From NCBI RefSeq assembly GCF_001707755.1, contig NZ_MBDL01000010.1:43650-107649 (forward strand): a stretch of DNA of 64,000 nucleotides, in the 5' to 3' direction. The stretch's first letter is position 1, and every line of letters begins with the position of its first letter. The translations under genes and the position numbers were made by a program. This DNA is from Acinetobacter celticus. GTDB lineage: Bacteria > Pseudomonadota > Gammaproteobacteria > Pseudomonadales > Moraxellaceae. The notes under the pieces were generated by a model, which worked only from the letters and a program-made list of their open reading frames with translations, was not told the DNA's origin and did no database searches. Below are positions 36,897 through 47,873 of this stretch, piece after piece.

Positions 36897-38477
36897 ATGA
36901 CTCAGCAGGCATGTATTATTTCGCATCTTAGTTTGGTATTTCCACATAAAACGATGTTTCAGGATTTACAGTTTTCATTGGAAAAACAACAGGTGTCCGC
37001 ACTTATTGGCCGAAATGGGCAAGGTAAATCTTTATTGATGCAGTTGTTACATGAGCCATCTGCAACTTTACCTTATCGTGGCAAAATTTCATGGCAAAAT
37101 CTCCACGCCTATTTGGCCCAATTACAACGCCTAACCGCCAAAACCATTGCAGGTGCATTGGGTGTACTTCAATTACATAATGCTTTCGAGCGCATTCATA
37201 CAAGTTCTGCTAGCTTTGAAGATTTTGACCTCATCGAAAATCAGTGGCATCTTCCTGCACTTTGGCATACACAATTAACTGAAGCTCAGTTGCCTACAGA
37301 TCTGAATTTTCCAGTTCAGCATCTGAGTGAAGGACAAAAAACCAAGTTGGCTTTATGTGCATTATTTTTGCATTCTGACCATTATTTATTGCTCGATGAA
37401 CCAAGTAACCATTTAGATGTAGAAGCACGTCAATGGCTGATTGATTGTCTAAAAAAGCATCCTGCGGGTGCTTTAGTCATTAGTCATGATCAGACTTTAC
37501 TGAATGAGGTACAGCATATTTTTGCACTTAATGAACATGGCTTACAGCATATTAAAGGCAACCTTGAGGATTATCATCGCCATGATCAACTACAGTTTTC
37601 TGCCTTGGCGCGGAGTGTCGATCAACAAAAACGTGAATTAAAGCAATTGAAAACACAGCAAAATGAATCTTTAATAAAGGCACAAAAGCGCGAAAGAAGT
37701 GGCAAAAAGCTTCAAGCATCTCATTCTCAAGCCCCTATTCTTTTGGATTTTAAAAAAGAACAAGCAGGTCAAAGTTTGGGTGCAGTACGTAAACAGCAAC
37801 AAAAACAAATGACTGAGCTACAATCCAATTTAAAAATGTCACAACTGAAAATAGAGCACCTTACAGCACAACAATTTACTTTTCGGCACCGCTCCATTAA
37901 AACGGGTGAAATTTTGCGCGTTGATCAGTTATCTTTAGCATTCCAAGATTCAATAAAGTTGCACTTTGCACTGCAATCAGGGCAGAAAATTCAATTACAA
38001 GGTGCAAATGGATCTGGAAAATCTACATTTTTAAGATTATTGCAGGCGCATAATGAGGTAAAACATCCCAATATTTTTTTAGCAATACCGCCAGTTTATT
38101 TGGATCAAAATTTTAGTTTTCTGAATGATACTCTTACGGTATTAGAAAATTTAAAGCTTCTTAACCCGACTATTTCAGAAACAGAATGGCGTAATCAATT
38201 AGGGCAATTACGGATTCGTGGGGACAAAGCCATACAGTCTTTATCTAAGTTAAGTGGAGGCGAAAAACTAAAAGTTGCGCTTTTAGGACTGAATTATTGG
38301 CCAAATAATATTGAATTACTGTTGTTGGATGAGCCTGAAAACCATTTAGATCTTGAATCTAGAGATTTACTGGCACATGCTATCCAAAGCTATCAGGGTG
38401 CTGTTATTTTGGTATCACATGATATGAGCTTTGTTGAAAAATGTGGTATTCATCAGGCGGTTTCTTTAAGAAAATAA
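36897..38477 (+). CDS. ABC-F family ATPase
   Basis: A 526-residue protein with two ABC domains and no membrane helices. First domain: Walker A GRNGQGKS, signature LSEGQKTKLAL, Walker B LLLDEPSNHLD. Second: GANGSGKST, LSGGEKLKVAL, LLLDEPENHLD. A charged, coiled-coil linker (about residues 230-330) rich in Lys and Gln joins them. ABC-F proteins act on ribosomes in translation quality control or drug protection; this one is not one of the resistance types I recognise. ATG 36897 follows CGAGGT. It diverges from the aroG leader. Confidence 0.85.
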   Translation: MTQQACIISHLSLVFPHKTMFQDLQFSLEKQQVSALIGRNGQGKSLLMQLLHEPSATLPYRGKISWQNLHAYLAQLQRLTAKTIAGALGVLQLHNAFERIHTSSASFEDFDLIENQWHLPALWHTQLTEAQLPTDLNFPVQHLSEGQKTKLALCALFLHSDHYLLLDEPSNHLDVEARQWLIDCLKKHPAGALVISHDQTLLNEVQHIFALNEHGLQHIKGNLEDYHRHDQLQFSALARSVDQQKRELKQLKTQQNESLIKAQKRERSGKKLQASHSQAPILLDFKKEQAGQSLGAVRKQQQKQMTELQSNLKMSQLKIEHLTAQQFTFRHRSIKTGEILRVDQLSLAFQDSIKLHFALQSGQKIQLQGANGSGKSTFLRLLQAHNEVKHPNIFLAIPPVYLDQNFSFLNDTLTVLENLKLLNPTISETEWRNQLGQLRIRGDKAIQSLSKLSGGEKLKVALLGLNYWPNNIELLLLDEPENHLDLESRDLLAHAIQSYQGAVILVSHDMSFVEKCGIHQAVSLRK

Positions 38478-38531
38478 AGTTTCAATATTTAATTTAGACT
38501 TAGGTCATAAATTAATACAGATTTTCCTATA

Positions 38532-38559
38532 AAAAGACCAAGCAATTACTTGGTCTTTT
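38532..38559. terminator. Bidirectional terminator, ABC-F / desaturase
   Basis: Arms AAAAGACCAAG and CTTGGTCTTTT around a 6-nt loop, between two convergent genes. Confidence 0.85.
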
Positions 38560-38583
38560 AGTTAATAACCCATTAAAAATGAA

Positions 38584-39747
38584 TTAAAACCAGCTGAGTA
38601 CTTTAGATTGTAAACGTTGCTTGGTGCTTCCAACCTGATTTTTTAACTCAGTTTTCCAATCATTCGGCAAAGAGTTTTTGGCTAAACGCACCCAAACGCT
38701 AGCAAATTGCTTCATAAAACTGGCTTCATTATAGTGAATACCGTATTCAGCACATAAGGCTTTAATTTTGGGTGCAGCTTCTGCATAGCGGTTTGCAGGC
38801 ATGTCTGGGAATAAATGATGCTCTATTTGATGGCTTAAGTTACCACTTAAAATATGTAGCCATTCGGTGCCAGAGAAATTACTAGACCCTCGAATTTGAC
38901 GTAAGTACCATTCTGCACGGGTTTCATTATCTGTATTGTCCATTTCAAAGTTCTCTGTATCTTCAGTGAAATGTCCATTAAAAATAACTGCAGAGGCCCA
39001 TAGACTTCGAATGACATTTGCGACAACATTTCCTGTAAATACAGGAATTGCATTTGGCCCTGCAATTAAAGGAAAAAATACATAATCTTTCAAAACTTGA
39101 CGCTTCATTTTCATACGAAATTTTCCAGCGTCATTCCATACCTCACGCCAAGTTTTTGTTTTATAAATAATAACATCTTCAATATGTAAGTTTTGTAAGC
39201 CGACATACCATTCAAAAAATAGCATCAACTGAGCAGCCAAAGGAATATTAAGAAGAAAACGCGGTTCCCAAGTTTGCGCTTCACTGACTCGTAGCAAACC
39301 ATAACCCACGTCATGATCCATCCCAATAATATTGGTATAAGTATGATGAATATAGTTGTGCGTATATTTCCAGTCATCCCCTGTCGCCATGGTGTCCCAG
39401 TCATAATTGGCACCATTCAAACTCGGATCATTGAGCCAATCGAATTGACCGTGCATGACGTTATGACCCAGTTCCATATTTTCTACAATTTTAGAAATAC
39501 CCAATAAGCCTGTACCCACAAGCCAGACTGGCGGTAGCCAACCAGCAAACATCAGCATGCCACGTGATGCAATTTCACTATAACGAACAAAATCACGAAT
39601 TTTATAGATATATTGCGCATCTTTTTCATTCAGGCTATCCATAATTTCACGGCGGATGGCTTCTATTTTTGTACCAAGTTCTTCAATTTGCTCAGTACTT
39701 AAATAATTGGATTGACTCTTCACGTTAAAACTAACAGGTTTATTCAT
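38584..39747 (-). CDS. Membrane fatty acid desaturase
   Basis: A 387-residue membrane di-iron desaturase. The three His boxes are GHNVMH near residue 94, HNYIHH near 130 and QIEHHLFP near 309. Several hydrophobic spans surround them. The QIEHH box is the front-end/acyl-CoA type. It introduces a cis double bond in fatty acyl chains, adjusting membrane fluidity. The next gene upstream (23 bp) encodes a ferredoxin reductase that should supply its electrons. Confidence 0.9.
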   Translation of the reverse strand: MNKPVSFNVKSQSNYLSTEQIEELGTKIEAIRREIMDSLNEKDAQYIYKIRDFVRYSEIASRGMLMFAGWLPPVWLVGTGLLGISKIVENMELGHNVMHGQFDWLNDPSLNGANYDWDTMATGDDWKYTHNYIHHTYTNIIGMDHDVGYGLLRVSEAQTWEPRFLLNIPLAAQLMLFFEWYVGLQNLHIEDVIIYKTKTWREVWNDAGKFRMKMKRQVLKDYVFFPLIAGPNAIPVFTGNVVANVIRSLWASAVIFNGHFTEDTENFEMDNTDNETRAEWYLRQIRGSSNFSGTEWLHILSGNLSHQIEHHLFPDMPANRYAEAAPKIKALCAEYGIHYNEASFMKQFASVWVRLAKNSLPNDWKTELKNQVGSTKQRLQSKVLSWF

Positions 39748-39770
39748 TTTATTTTTCTCCCCTGATTACT

Positions 39771-40793
39771 TTATAGATTAATGACAACTGGGCTAACGGC
39801 TTGAGAAATACACAGTTTGATTTGTGAATTATTTTCGCTATTTATTTCGCCAGTAAGAATGTTTTTAACTGAACCTTGCACCTTCGTACATGAGCACGTG
39901 TTACAAATACCCATGCGGCAACCATGTGCGGGTTTTAATCCAGCTTGTTCTGCACTTTCTAACAAATTGCTCTTTGCTTGAAATTCTTGCTGTGAACGTA
40001 AAAATTTAACTGGTTGCACCGCTATACCTTCATCAATCGGAATTTGAAAATATTCCATATGCAACTGTCCGCTTAATGACATTTGTTGATATAACAACTG
40101 AATACTTTGCATCATTGAAGATGCGCCACAGGCATAACAATCACGCTGTTTAAAATCGGGAACTAAGCACTCTAACAGCGCAACATCAAAATGCTGTTTT
40201 TGTTTAAGCGTATTTATTTGATGAAAGTTAAAATGTGGATATTGCGTTGCTAAATCTTGAATTTCAGTCGAATATGCATCATCTCGGGTAAAATAAATCA
40301 GCTCAATTGTCTGTTGGCTTTGACGTAAATGTGCATGTAACAAGGCATAAATTGCGGTAATACCACTTCCCGAAGCCAACAAAATCTTCGGTCGAGCTGA
40401 AGATTGAAGAACAAATTCACCTTGTGGCTGTGAAATTTCAACAACATCACCAACAGCTAAGGCGGTTAAAGCATTAGATACCAGTCCCTGCTTTTTAACT
40501 GCAATACTAAAATGCCCTTGATTTGAAATATGCACAATTGAATAGCTTCGTTGATGGCGAACACCACCAATCACCACGGTGAGTAAAACACTTTGGCCTG
40601 CGTGATAATCCTGCACTTTAAAATTTTGATTAGGTCGTAATTGCACCTGAGTAAAGTCAGCACTTAATGCTTTTAAATGGATGATTTCTGCTTTAATTTT
40701 TTTCCATGCCCAAATTGAGTCAAATTTTTCGGCAAGAAAATCGACAAAATCTTCGCGGATCCATTCGGGCTTATAATCTGTGTTTGTGTACAT
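39771..40793 (-). CDS. Ferredoxin reductase with C-terminal 2Fe-2S domain (desaturase partner)
   Basis: A 340-residue FNR-like flavoprotein fused to a plant-type ferredoxin. The FAD motif is RSYSIVH, the NAD(P) region LLASGSGITAIYALL, and the 2Fe-2S ligands are CRMGICNTC plus a later Cys in IKLCIS. It resembles Pseudomonas DesC, the electron donor of DesB. I use ATG 40791-40793 (MYTNTDYK) with GAGAGGC upstream; a longer frame would add 20 residues. It is first in a two-gene operon with the desaturase. No desT-like repressor gene is adjacent. Confidence 0.88.
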   Translation of the reverse strand: MYTNTDYKPEWIREDFVDFLAEKFDSIWAWKKIKAEIIHLKALSADFTQVQLRPNQNFKVQDYHAGQSVLLTVVIGGVRHQRSYSIVHISNQGHFSIAVKKQGLVSNALTALAVGDVVEISQPQGEFVLQSSARPKILLASGSGITAIYALLHAHLRQSQQTIELIYFTRDDAYSTEIQDLATQYPHFNFHQINTLKQKQHFDVALLECLVPDFKQRDCYACGASSMMQSIQLLYQQMSLSGQLHMEYFQIPIDEGIAVQPVKFLRSQQEFQAKSNLLESAEQAGLKPAHGCRMGICNTCSCTKVQGSVKNILTGEINSENNSQIKLCISQAVSPVVINL

Positions 40794-41010
40794 ACAGCCT
40801 CTCAAAATCATTAGACAATAAATAATATACAAGTGTTCTTTATTGTGATGCAAAGATAGTGTTTGATTTATTTTTAGGCTATATCAATACAGGACATAAT
40901 GGTAAATTTAGAACTTTTTAGCATTTATTGTCAGACAAAATAGCATTTTTGCCATTATTACTTAATGCAGAAGACAGCGTATTTGAGTGAGGTTCTATTT
41001 GAAACAATAA

Positions 41011-41034
41011 AAAACCAAGCCGAAGCTTGGTTTT
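41011..41034 (-). terminator. Terminator of the formaldehyde dehydrogenase gene
   Basis: Ten-bp stem AAAACCAAGC/GCTTGGTTTT closed by a TTCG tetraloop, with a T-run on the minus strand. It lies 24 bp after the stop codon. Confidence 0.85.
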
Positions 41035-41057
41035 GATCGATCAATGACAATCAACAA

Positions 41058-42230
<1,173 letters not shown>

Positions 42231-42302
42231 TTATTCAATGATTCAACCTTTAACATGATGATATTATGAGCGTATAACATTTTGAATGATCTAAGAATAA
42301 AT

Positions 42303-43856
42303 ATGCAAATCCGTTTAGCTATTCAAGTTGGTTCATTTTTTTTAATGGGTTTGTCGCTGACAGGATGTAATTTGCCTATGAATGACGCAAAACCAGAAAC
42401 CTCTATTCATGTTTATGCGAAACATTGGTTGAACGAAACTGATGTGGAACAGCATTTATCACAAGGTTTAACTGCATATTTAGCATTAGATGACGCCTTT
42501 ACTAGTATTGCTTCGCGCGTGCATTTAATTCGCAAAGCGCAGCATCATATAGATTTGCAATATTACATTTGGAAAGATGATTATATTGGCCATATGATGT
42601 TGCAGGAACTTTTAAAAGCAGCCGATCGTGGTGTGAAAGTTCGCCTGCTGATTGATGATCAGAATGGTACACAGCTAGACAATGTCTTAAAGCCTCTGGC
42701 TTCGCATCCGAACTTTGAAATTAAAATCTTCAATCCCTATAAATTTAGAAAACTACGTATTATTGATTATGCTTTTCGCTTTAAATATATCAATCATCGT
42801 ATGCACAACAAACTCATTATTGCAGATGGTGCAATTGCGGTAACGGGTGGTCGCAATATTAGCCGTGAATATTTTGATGCCAGTGACAGCTTTCAATTTA
42901 CCGACTTAGATATTTTATTTTATGGCAATGCCGTCAATCATGCCAATGACGTGTTTTTAGACTTTTGGAATGACCCGTTAAGTTATAACGCGACACAGTT
43001 ATTGGGAATCAGTTCCCCAGTCGAAATACAGCATTTACGACAACAATATAAACTTGATGCGATTGAAAAAAATCAGGTAGAAAACAAAATTGAATTCGCT
43101 CAAAAACAATTAGATACCAACTTAAAAAAACGTGCATTTAATTGGGCACCTGCCCATTTTGTAGCCGACAGCCCAAATAAAATTCGCGGGCAAGCCACAG
43201 GACAACAACTCATTTATCAGCAAATGCGAAAAATTATGGGAGAACCCAAACAGCATATGGAATTGGTTTCTGCTTATTTTGTACCCACACAACGTGGGAC
43301 AAAATATTTAACAGATTTATCAAAAAATAATATTAAAGTGCGCGTACTGACAAACTCTTTTGTAGCCAATGATGTTGCTGTGGTGCATGCTTTTTACCAG
43401 AAATATCGCTATGATTTACTCAAAAATGGCGTTCAACTGTATGAATTTAAACCGTATATAGCGCGTAAAAAAAGAACATGGTATGAAGTTATGACTGGAA
43501 ATGTAATTCCTGCAAAAGGAAAAAGTGCGTCTAGTCTACATGCCAAATTTTTTGATATTGACGGTATCGTTTTTATTGGTTCTTTTAATTTTGATCCACG
43601 TTCTGCCAATTTAAATACTGAAGTTGGCTTAGTCGTCGAGTCTAATAAGTTACAAGATGGAATTTCAAAAACTTTAGACCAGTACTTACCACAAGTTGCT
43701 TACCAGCTAAAATTAAATGCAAACAATGAAATTATTTGGTTAGATCAACAACCCGATGGTTCCATACGTGAGTATAAAACAGACCCAGATACCACAAGGT
43801 TTCAACGTTTTAGCATAAAAACTGTCTCTTATCTCCCGATTGAATGGATGATGTAA
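42303..43856 (+). CDS. Phospholipase D family lipoprotein
   Basis: A 517-residue protein with a lipoprotein signal (LSLTGC, Cys near residue 22). Two HKD motifs are present: HNKLIIADGAIAVTGGRN near residue 172 and HAKFFDIDGIVFIGSFNFD near residue 410. Such secreted PLD-like proteins hydrolyse or transfer phosphatidyl groups; Acinetobacter PLDs are known in serum survival, but this one is closer to cardiolipin-synthase-like envelope forms. ATG 42303 gives the signal at the N-terminus; the frame is open for seven more codons. Confidence 0.87.
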   Translation: MQIRLAIQVGSFFLMGLSLTGCNLPMNDAKPETSIHVYAKHWLNETDVEQHLSQGLTAYLALDDAFTSIASRVHLIRKAQHHIDLQYYIWKDDYIGHMMLQELLKAADRGVKVRLLIDDQNGTQLDNVLKPLASHPNFEIKIFNPYKFRKLRIIDYAFRFKYINHRMHNKLIIADGAIAVTGGRNISREYFDASDSFQFTDLDILFYGNAVNHANDVFLDFWNDPLSYNATQLLGISSPVEIQHLRQQYKLDAIEKNQVENKIEFAQKQLDTNLKKRAFNWAPAHFVADSPNKIRGQATGQQLIYQQMRKIMGEPKQHMELVSAYFVPTQRGTKYLTDLSKNNIKVRVLTNSFVANDVAVVHAFYQKYRYDLLKNGVQLYEFKPYIARKKRTWYEVMTGNVIPAKGKSASSLHAKFFDIDGIVFIGSFNFDPRSANLNTEVGLVVESNKLQDGISKTLDQYLPQVAYQLKLNANNEIIWLDQQPDGSIREYKTDPDTTRFQRFSIKTVSYLPIEWMM

Positions 43857-43915
43857 TGACATAATCATTACATTCAACTCTTTTATTTCGAATACTATCA
43901 TTTATTAGTACCAAC

Positions 43916-44524
43916 TTATAGTAAGCCTATTTCCAAGAATAACTTCCGATAGGCCTCGGCCTTCTTTTCCACTGCTAAAGGATATGCACGGGAGGACGAC
44001 GGCATACGATACAGCGTTAATTCTCTACCCGCAAAATATGTATGACTGGATGTGCCAAGCATTGGTTTTTCAGCAGTTTCAGGCATAGATAACATGAGTG
44101 TATCCGTTGCTTTATCGCCCGTAGTCATTAAGCTATGACAATTTGGCATTTGATCTAATAACTTTTTCAAATCAGTTGCAGTATGAATCTGTAAAAACTG
44201 ATCAGATGCATTGCCTTTTAAACGAATGATTTGATACGCCGTATCAAATATTCCAATGCCCTTTTCTGTTAAAAACTCGCGAATCTGTTGTTCTTTAAAA
44301 GTTTTTTCTTCTAAATTAAAAAAATGGTTTTTATCTTGAAAAAAACAGAGGCCAAAAATTTTCCACATATCATTTTGATAATTCGGATAATAAAAATTCA
44401 TTTTCCAACGTGCCTTAGGTGGCGGAAAGCTCCCCAACATCAGTAATTTTCCATTTTCAGGTAAAAAAGGTTTTAAAGGATGGGTTTCTATGATGGCTGG
44501 ATGCACAAGATTAGGTTTTTCCAT
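43916..44524 (-). CDS. Uracil-DNA glycosylase family protein
   Basis: A 202-residue member of the UDG superfamily. The N-terminal motif LMLGSFPPPKA stands for the active-site GxxPG-like loop, and LGTSSHTYF...MPSSSRAY gives the C-terminal HPSP-like loop in divergent form. It may remove uracil or other damaged bases, but the altered motifs make the substrate uncertain. It starts 22 bp after the SGNH hydrolase gene on the same strand. Confidence 0.75.
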   Translation of the reverse strand: MEKPNLVHPAIIETHPLKPFLPENGKLLMLGSFPPPKARWKMNFYYPNYQNDMWKIFGLCFFQDKNHFFNLEEKTFKEQQIREFLTEKGIGIFDTAYQIIRLKGNASDQFLQIHTATDLKKLLDQMPNCHSLMTTGDKATDTLMLSMPETAEKPMLGTSSHTYFAGRELTLYRMPSSSRAYPLAVEKKAEAYRKLFLEIGLL

Positions 44525-44546
44525 AATTTAAAATTAAAGCATAGTC

Positions 44547-45257
44547 TTAAAATGATTGACGAATTTTGTCTGCGACTTCCTTTGCCCATAATTGATACAC
44601 CGCTTTGCTCGGATGGAATCCATCTTCTGCCATATCTAAATTTAAGGCTTGATATCGCTTAATATTATACTTAATCCATTGCATATTAGACTGCTGTTGT
44701 ACTAATTTTGCTAATTTTATGTTCATCTGCATTGCATACTGACCAAAAAGCCAACGCAGTGGATTAGGTAATGCAGGAAACAGATGCATTGGTGGTACAC
44801 CAGTTGCAATCACCATCTTGGGGGTAAATTTCTGATGAATCAGTGCATATAATTGATTTTGTTTTTTTACCCATTGCTGTGCAGACATTAATTGGGTGAC
44901 ATCATTCACTCCTACAGAGGTAAGTACCACGTCATAAGGGCAATCTTCTAAAGTATGTAAATTATTGATTATTTGTACTGTACCATCACCTGATCTTGCA
45001 TGAAGTTTCCACTGAAGTGCGTAATCCATTTGCAGTTCTTTGATAAGTGCGCCAAGTAACGCGTCATCTTGTGTCGCCACACCAACACCCGCTGCTGCAG
45101 AATCTCCAGCAATCAAAATAGATAATACTGGCCCTTGGCCTGTTTGACCTTCCCGTATGCCTTCTGGTTCCGGTAAACGTGGTGTATTTTTCTTGACCTG
45201 ACGACCCTGAATAATTAAGGATGGAATCAATACGAATGTCGCAATTTTTAAAAACAT
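44547..45257 (-). CDS. SGNH/GDSL hydrolase
   Basis: A 236-residue esterase-like protein with an N-terminal hydrophobic anchor or signal. Block I is IAGDSAAAG (Ser near residue 53), block III GVND, block V DGFHPS, so the Ser-Asp-His triad and oxyanion residues are present. Probable activity is deacylation of lipid or carbohydrate in the envelope. It is upstream of the UDG-family gene, 22 bp apart. Confidence 0.85.
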   Translation of the reverse strand: MFLKIATFVLIPSLIIQGRQVKKNTPRLPEPEGIREGQTGQGPVLSILIAGDSAAAGVGVATQDDALLGALIKELQMDYALQWKLHARSGDGTVQIINNLHTLEDCPYDVVLTSVGVNDVTQLMSAQQWVKKQNQLYALIHQKFTPKMVIATGVPPMHLFPALPNPLRWLFGQYAMQMNIKLAKLVQQQSNMQWIKYNIKRYQALNLDMAEDGFHPSKAVYQLWAKEVADKIRQSF

Positions 45258-45509
45258 AAATTTGTTCTTTTAAAATGTAATTGAATTTTACCCATCTAAA
45301 ATTGTAAAACATTGGCAATAATATATCTTCTTTAAAATAGAGCGCTTAACGTTCATTAAATAGTTTCTTGATTGACATAAAATGTGCGAATTAAATCATT
45401 TTTTATCTTTTAACTGAGCTTAATTTTAAGCACAATTATCACTTCCAATGCATGAACTTCGTGCTTAAATTCTATGTGTAATTATGGCAATAAATATACG
45501 GAAAATCAT

Positions 45510-46265
45510 ATGTTGAATAAAATAATCATTACAAGTGTATTACTGGCCAGTAGTATGTCCGTTCTTGCTTTAACGACAGCAGAACAAAAGCAAGTAGATC
45601 ATCTCATTTCGCTATTTAAACAAAATAATGTACCTGCAATTAGCCAAAGTATTCGTTATCCTTTAACACGTGAAGCGCCTATCCCAACTGTAGAAAATGC
45701 ACAGGAGATGCAAAAGCGGTTTAACCAAATTTTTGATGCAGAGCTTAGACAAAAAATTGTCCACTCTTCGCCACAACAATGGGATTCTGTAGGTTGGCGT
45801 GGAATGATGTTCGATGGTGGTAAAATTTGGTTTGATGGCGAAAAAATCACTGCCGTTAATTACAGTTCTAAAGCGGAACAACAGCTTAAGCAACAACTGA
45901 TTTCAAATCAAAAGCAACATTTACATTCCTCACTTCGTTCCTTTAAAGAACCCAAATTTAGTTTTATAACCAAAAGTTTTCAAGTACGTATCGACCAGTT
46001 AAATAATGGTCAGTATCGTTATGCATCGTGGAAAATAAATCAGCCACAATCAACAAAACCCGATTTAATTCTGAATCAGGGCTCGGTTAAATTTGATGGT
46101 AGTGGTGATAATCATTATTATATTTTTAACAGTGGCTCATATCGCTATACTATCGAACGTAATGTTATTGGTGCAAATGACACAGCACCTGTGCGTTTAA
46201 TTGTCACTCAAACTAAAAAGGTTATTTTAGACCAATCTGGCAAAATCTTAGATAACGTAAGATAA
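45510..46265 (+). CDS. Secreted protein of unknown function
   Basis: A 251-residue protein with a signal peptide ending near VLALT (about residue 19). The mature part is polar with no cysteines. An N-terminal helical region (EQKQVDHLISLFKQNNV...) and a beta-rich C-terminal half (HYYIFNSGSYRYTIERN) can be seen. I do not recognise a named domain. ATG 45510 is chosen because it puts the signal at the N-terminus. It is a single-gene unit, ended by a terminator at 46359-46393. Confidence 0.65.
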   Translation: MLNKIIITSVLLASSMSVLALTTAEQKQVDHLISLFKQNNVPAISQSIRYPLTREAPIPTVENAQEMQKRFNQIFDAELRQKIVHSSPQQWDSVGWRGMMFDGGKIWFDGEKITAVNYSSKAEQQLKQQLISNQKQHLHSSLRSFKEPKFSFITKSFQVRIDQLNNGQYRYASWKINQPQSTKPDLILNQGSVKFDGSGDNHYYIFNSGSYRYTIERNVIGANDTAPVRLIVTQTKKVILDQSGKILDNVR

Positions 46266-46358
46266 GCACTTTTTAGAAAATGCAGTGAATAACAGTGTAC
46301 GACAATTAATGACGTTCAGCTTTTTCGTATGTTAATGTTTTTAGTATCTGTTTTTTAT

Positions 46359-46393
46359 AAAAATCGCCATATCAATGATATGGCGATTTTTTG
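46359..46393. terminator. Bidirectional terminator
   Basis: Perfect stem AAAATCGCCATATC/GATATGGCGATTTT with a 3-nt loop and a T-run, between a plus-strand gene and the convergent SDR gene. Confidence 0.85.
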
Positions 46394-46402
46394 ATTAAAG
46401 CA

Positions 46403-47146
46403 TTATCCCAACTTATTGACCCATTTCAGTGGTAGGACTTTCATTGCAAAACCAATAGGTAACCAAGGCCATTTCGGTACATAAGCTTTTACTGGTTCTT
46501 TATCAATTGCAGTGGCCAATAGATGTGAACCTGTTTTTTCATCTACTTCAAAAGGTAGTTTTTTGGCCCCTTCATTTATTTCTGTGCGAATATAACCGGG
46601 GAAAATAGTCGACACTTTAATTGGCGTATCAATAAATTCTGCGCGAATACCTTCTGCCAACGCAGCAACGCCCGCTTTACTGGCGCCATATGCTGTCAAA
46701 TGTTTTGGCATCCCTCGCATTGCACTCATAGACGAGATGACCACCAAATGTCCTGCATTTTGCGCCCGAAAAATTTCTACAGCAGCTTCACATTGCGCTA
46801 AAGCAGAAATAAAGTTGGTTTCAACTGTCGCGCGGTTAATTTCAAAGTGACCTTTGCCAATGCCACGACCATTGCCAATTCCTGCATTTACAATGACACG
46901 GTCAAGGGTGCCAAAATCTGCTTTAAATGCACGAAAGACTTCAAATACTTGGTCGTAATTGGTGACATCTAAAGTTTTTGCAATTACTTTTACGCCGTAT
47001 TGGCTTTCAAGTTCTTGTTTTAAGGTTTCTAAACGCTCTAAACGTCGTGCACATATGGCAAGGTTGTAGCCCTTTTTGGCAAATTCACGTGCCATACCGG
47101 CACCAATTCCAGAACTTGTACCTGTAATTAAAATGGTTTTTGCCAT
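46403..47146 (-). CDS. SDR family oxidoreductase
   Basis: A 247-residue short-chain dehydrogenase. The nucleotide motif TGTSSGIG begins at residue 8, NAGIG near residue 88 and the catalytic YGASK near residue 152 with Ser in ISSMSAM. It is the last gene of an operon with an ACAD11-type dehydrogenase, an APH-type kinase and a histidine phosphatase, so a role in hydroxy-fatty-acid turnover is likely but inferred. Confidence 0.9.
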   Translation of the reverse strand: MAKTILITGTSSGIGAGMAREFAKKGYNLAICARRLERLETLKQELESQYGVKVIAKTLDVTNYDQVFEVFRAFKADFGTLDRVIVNAGIGNGRGIGKGHFEINRATVETNFISALAQCEAAVEIFRAQNAGHLVVISSMSAMRGMPKHLTAYGASKAGVAALAEGIRAEFIDTPIKVSTIFPGYIRTEINEGAKKLPFEVDEKTGSHLLATAIDKEPVKAYVPKWPWLPIGFAMKVLPLKWVNKLG

Positions 47147-47174
47147 GATCTCTTGCTTTCCTATTTTTATCCGA

Positions 47175-47873
47175 TCAAATCCAGGTCAGTAATTGTGGGC
47201 TTTCAACTTTAATAAAATGATGTTCATTTAAGCTTAATAATTGTGGCTCATTGCCCACCAAACGCAGTGTAGTCATACTGCTATTTGTAATAGCCCAATT
47301 CAAAGCAAAGGTTTTATTTGGACTAAGACCTAAAATTTTTCCAGCAGCTACAGAAATAACACCGCCCGAAGTAAATACAACAGCATAGCGTGGTTTGGTT
47401 TTAGCTAGCTCATCACATAAATTTTGTAAGGCTGTTTCAACACGGGTTTTAAAGTCAGGCCAAGATTCTTCATATTCATGGTGATAGTCTCCACCCGTCC
47501 AACGGTCAATTGCACCTTCAAAAATTTTGGCTAAATATGCACGTGGATTATCTTCTTTAGCGACATCTTCTTTCAGCAAATGTGGCTCATTAAAACGTGG
47601 TTCATATTGTGCAAAAACTTGCTGATGATTAAATTCATTCCAAGCACTGTCCGTTATTATTTCGGCTTCAGGAAAACATTCATTCAACGCCAAAGTTGCA
47701 GTTTGTTGATGACGTTGCATAGAACCTGCAACCACATAGGGCGTCTCTTTTAAAATACTGTCAAAATACCTTCCAAGAACTTTTGCTTGTAACTCACCAT
47801 TTGGTGAAAGCTTGTCATAACTTTCTGCACCAAATGAAGCTTGTCCATGACGAATTAAATAAATTGTGGTCAT
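47175..47873 (-). CDS. Histidine phosphatase family protein
   Basis: A 232-residue branch-1 histidine phosphatase: the catalytic RHGQA motif is at residues 8-12, with Arg and Glu (AWNEFNHQ) and a later TSGG in place of the usual SHG around the second His. It overlaps the kinase gene upstream by 4 bp. In an operon with a phosphotransferase, it might remove the phosphate put on by that enzyme or act on a phospho-intermediate; this is inference. Confidence 0.85.
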   Translation of the reverse strand: MTTIYLIRHGQASFGAESYDKLSPNGELQAKVLGRYFDSILKETPYVVAGSMQRHQQTATLALNECFPEAEIITDSAWNEFNHQQVFAQYEPRFNEPHLLKEDVAKEDNPRAYLAKIFEGAIDRWTGGDYHHEYEESWPDFKTRVETALQNLCDELAKTKPRYAVVFTSGGVISVAAGKILGLSPNKTFALNWAITNSSMTTLRLVGNEPQLLSLNEHHFIKVESPQLLTWI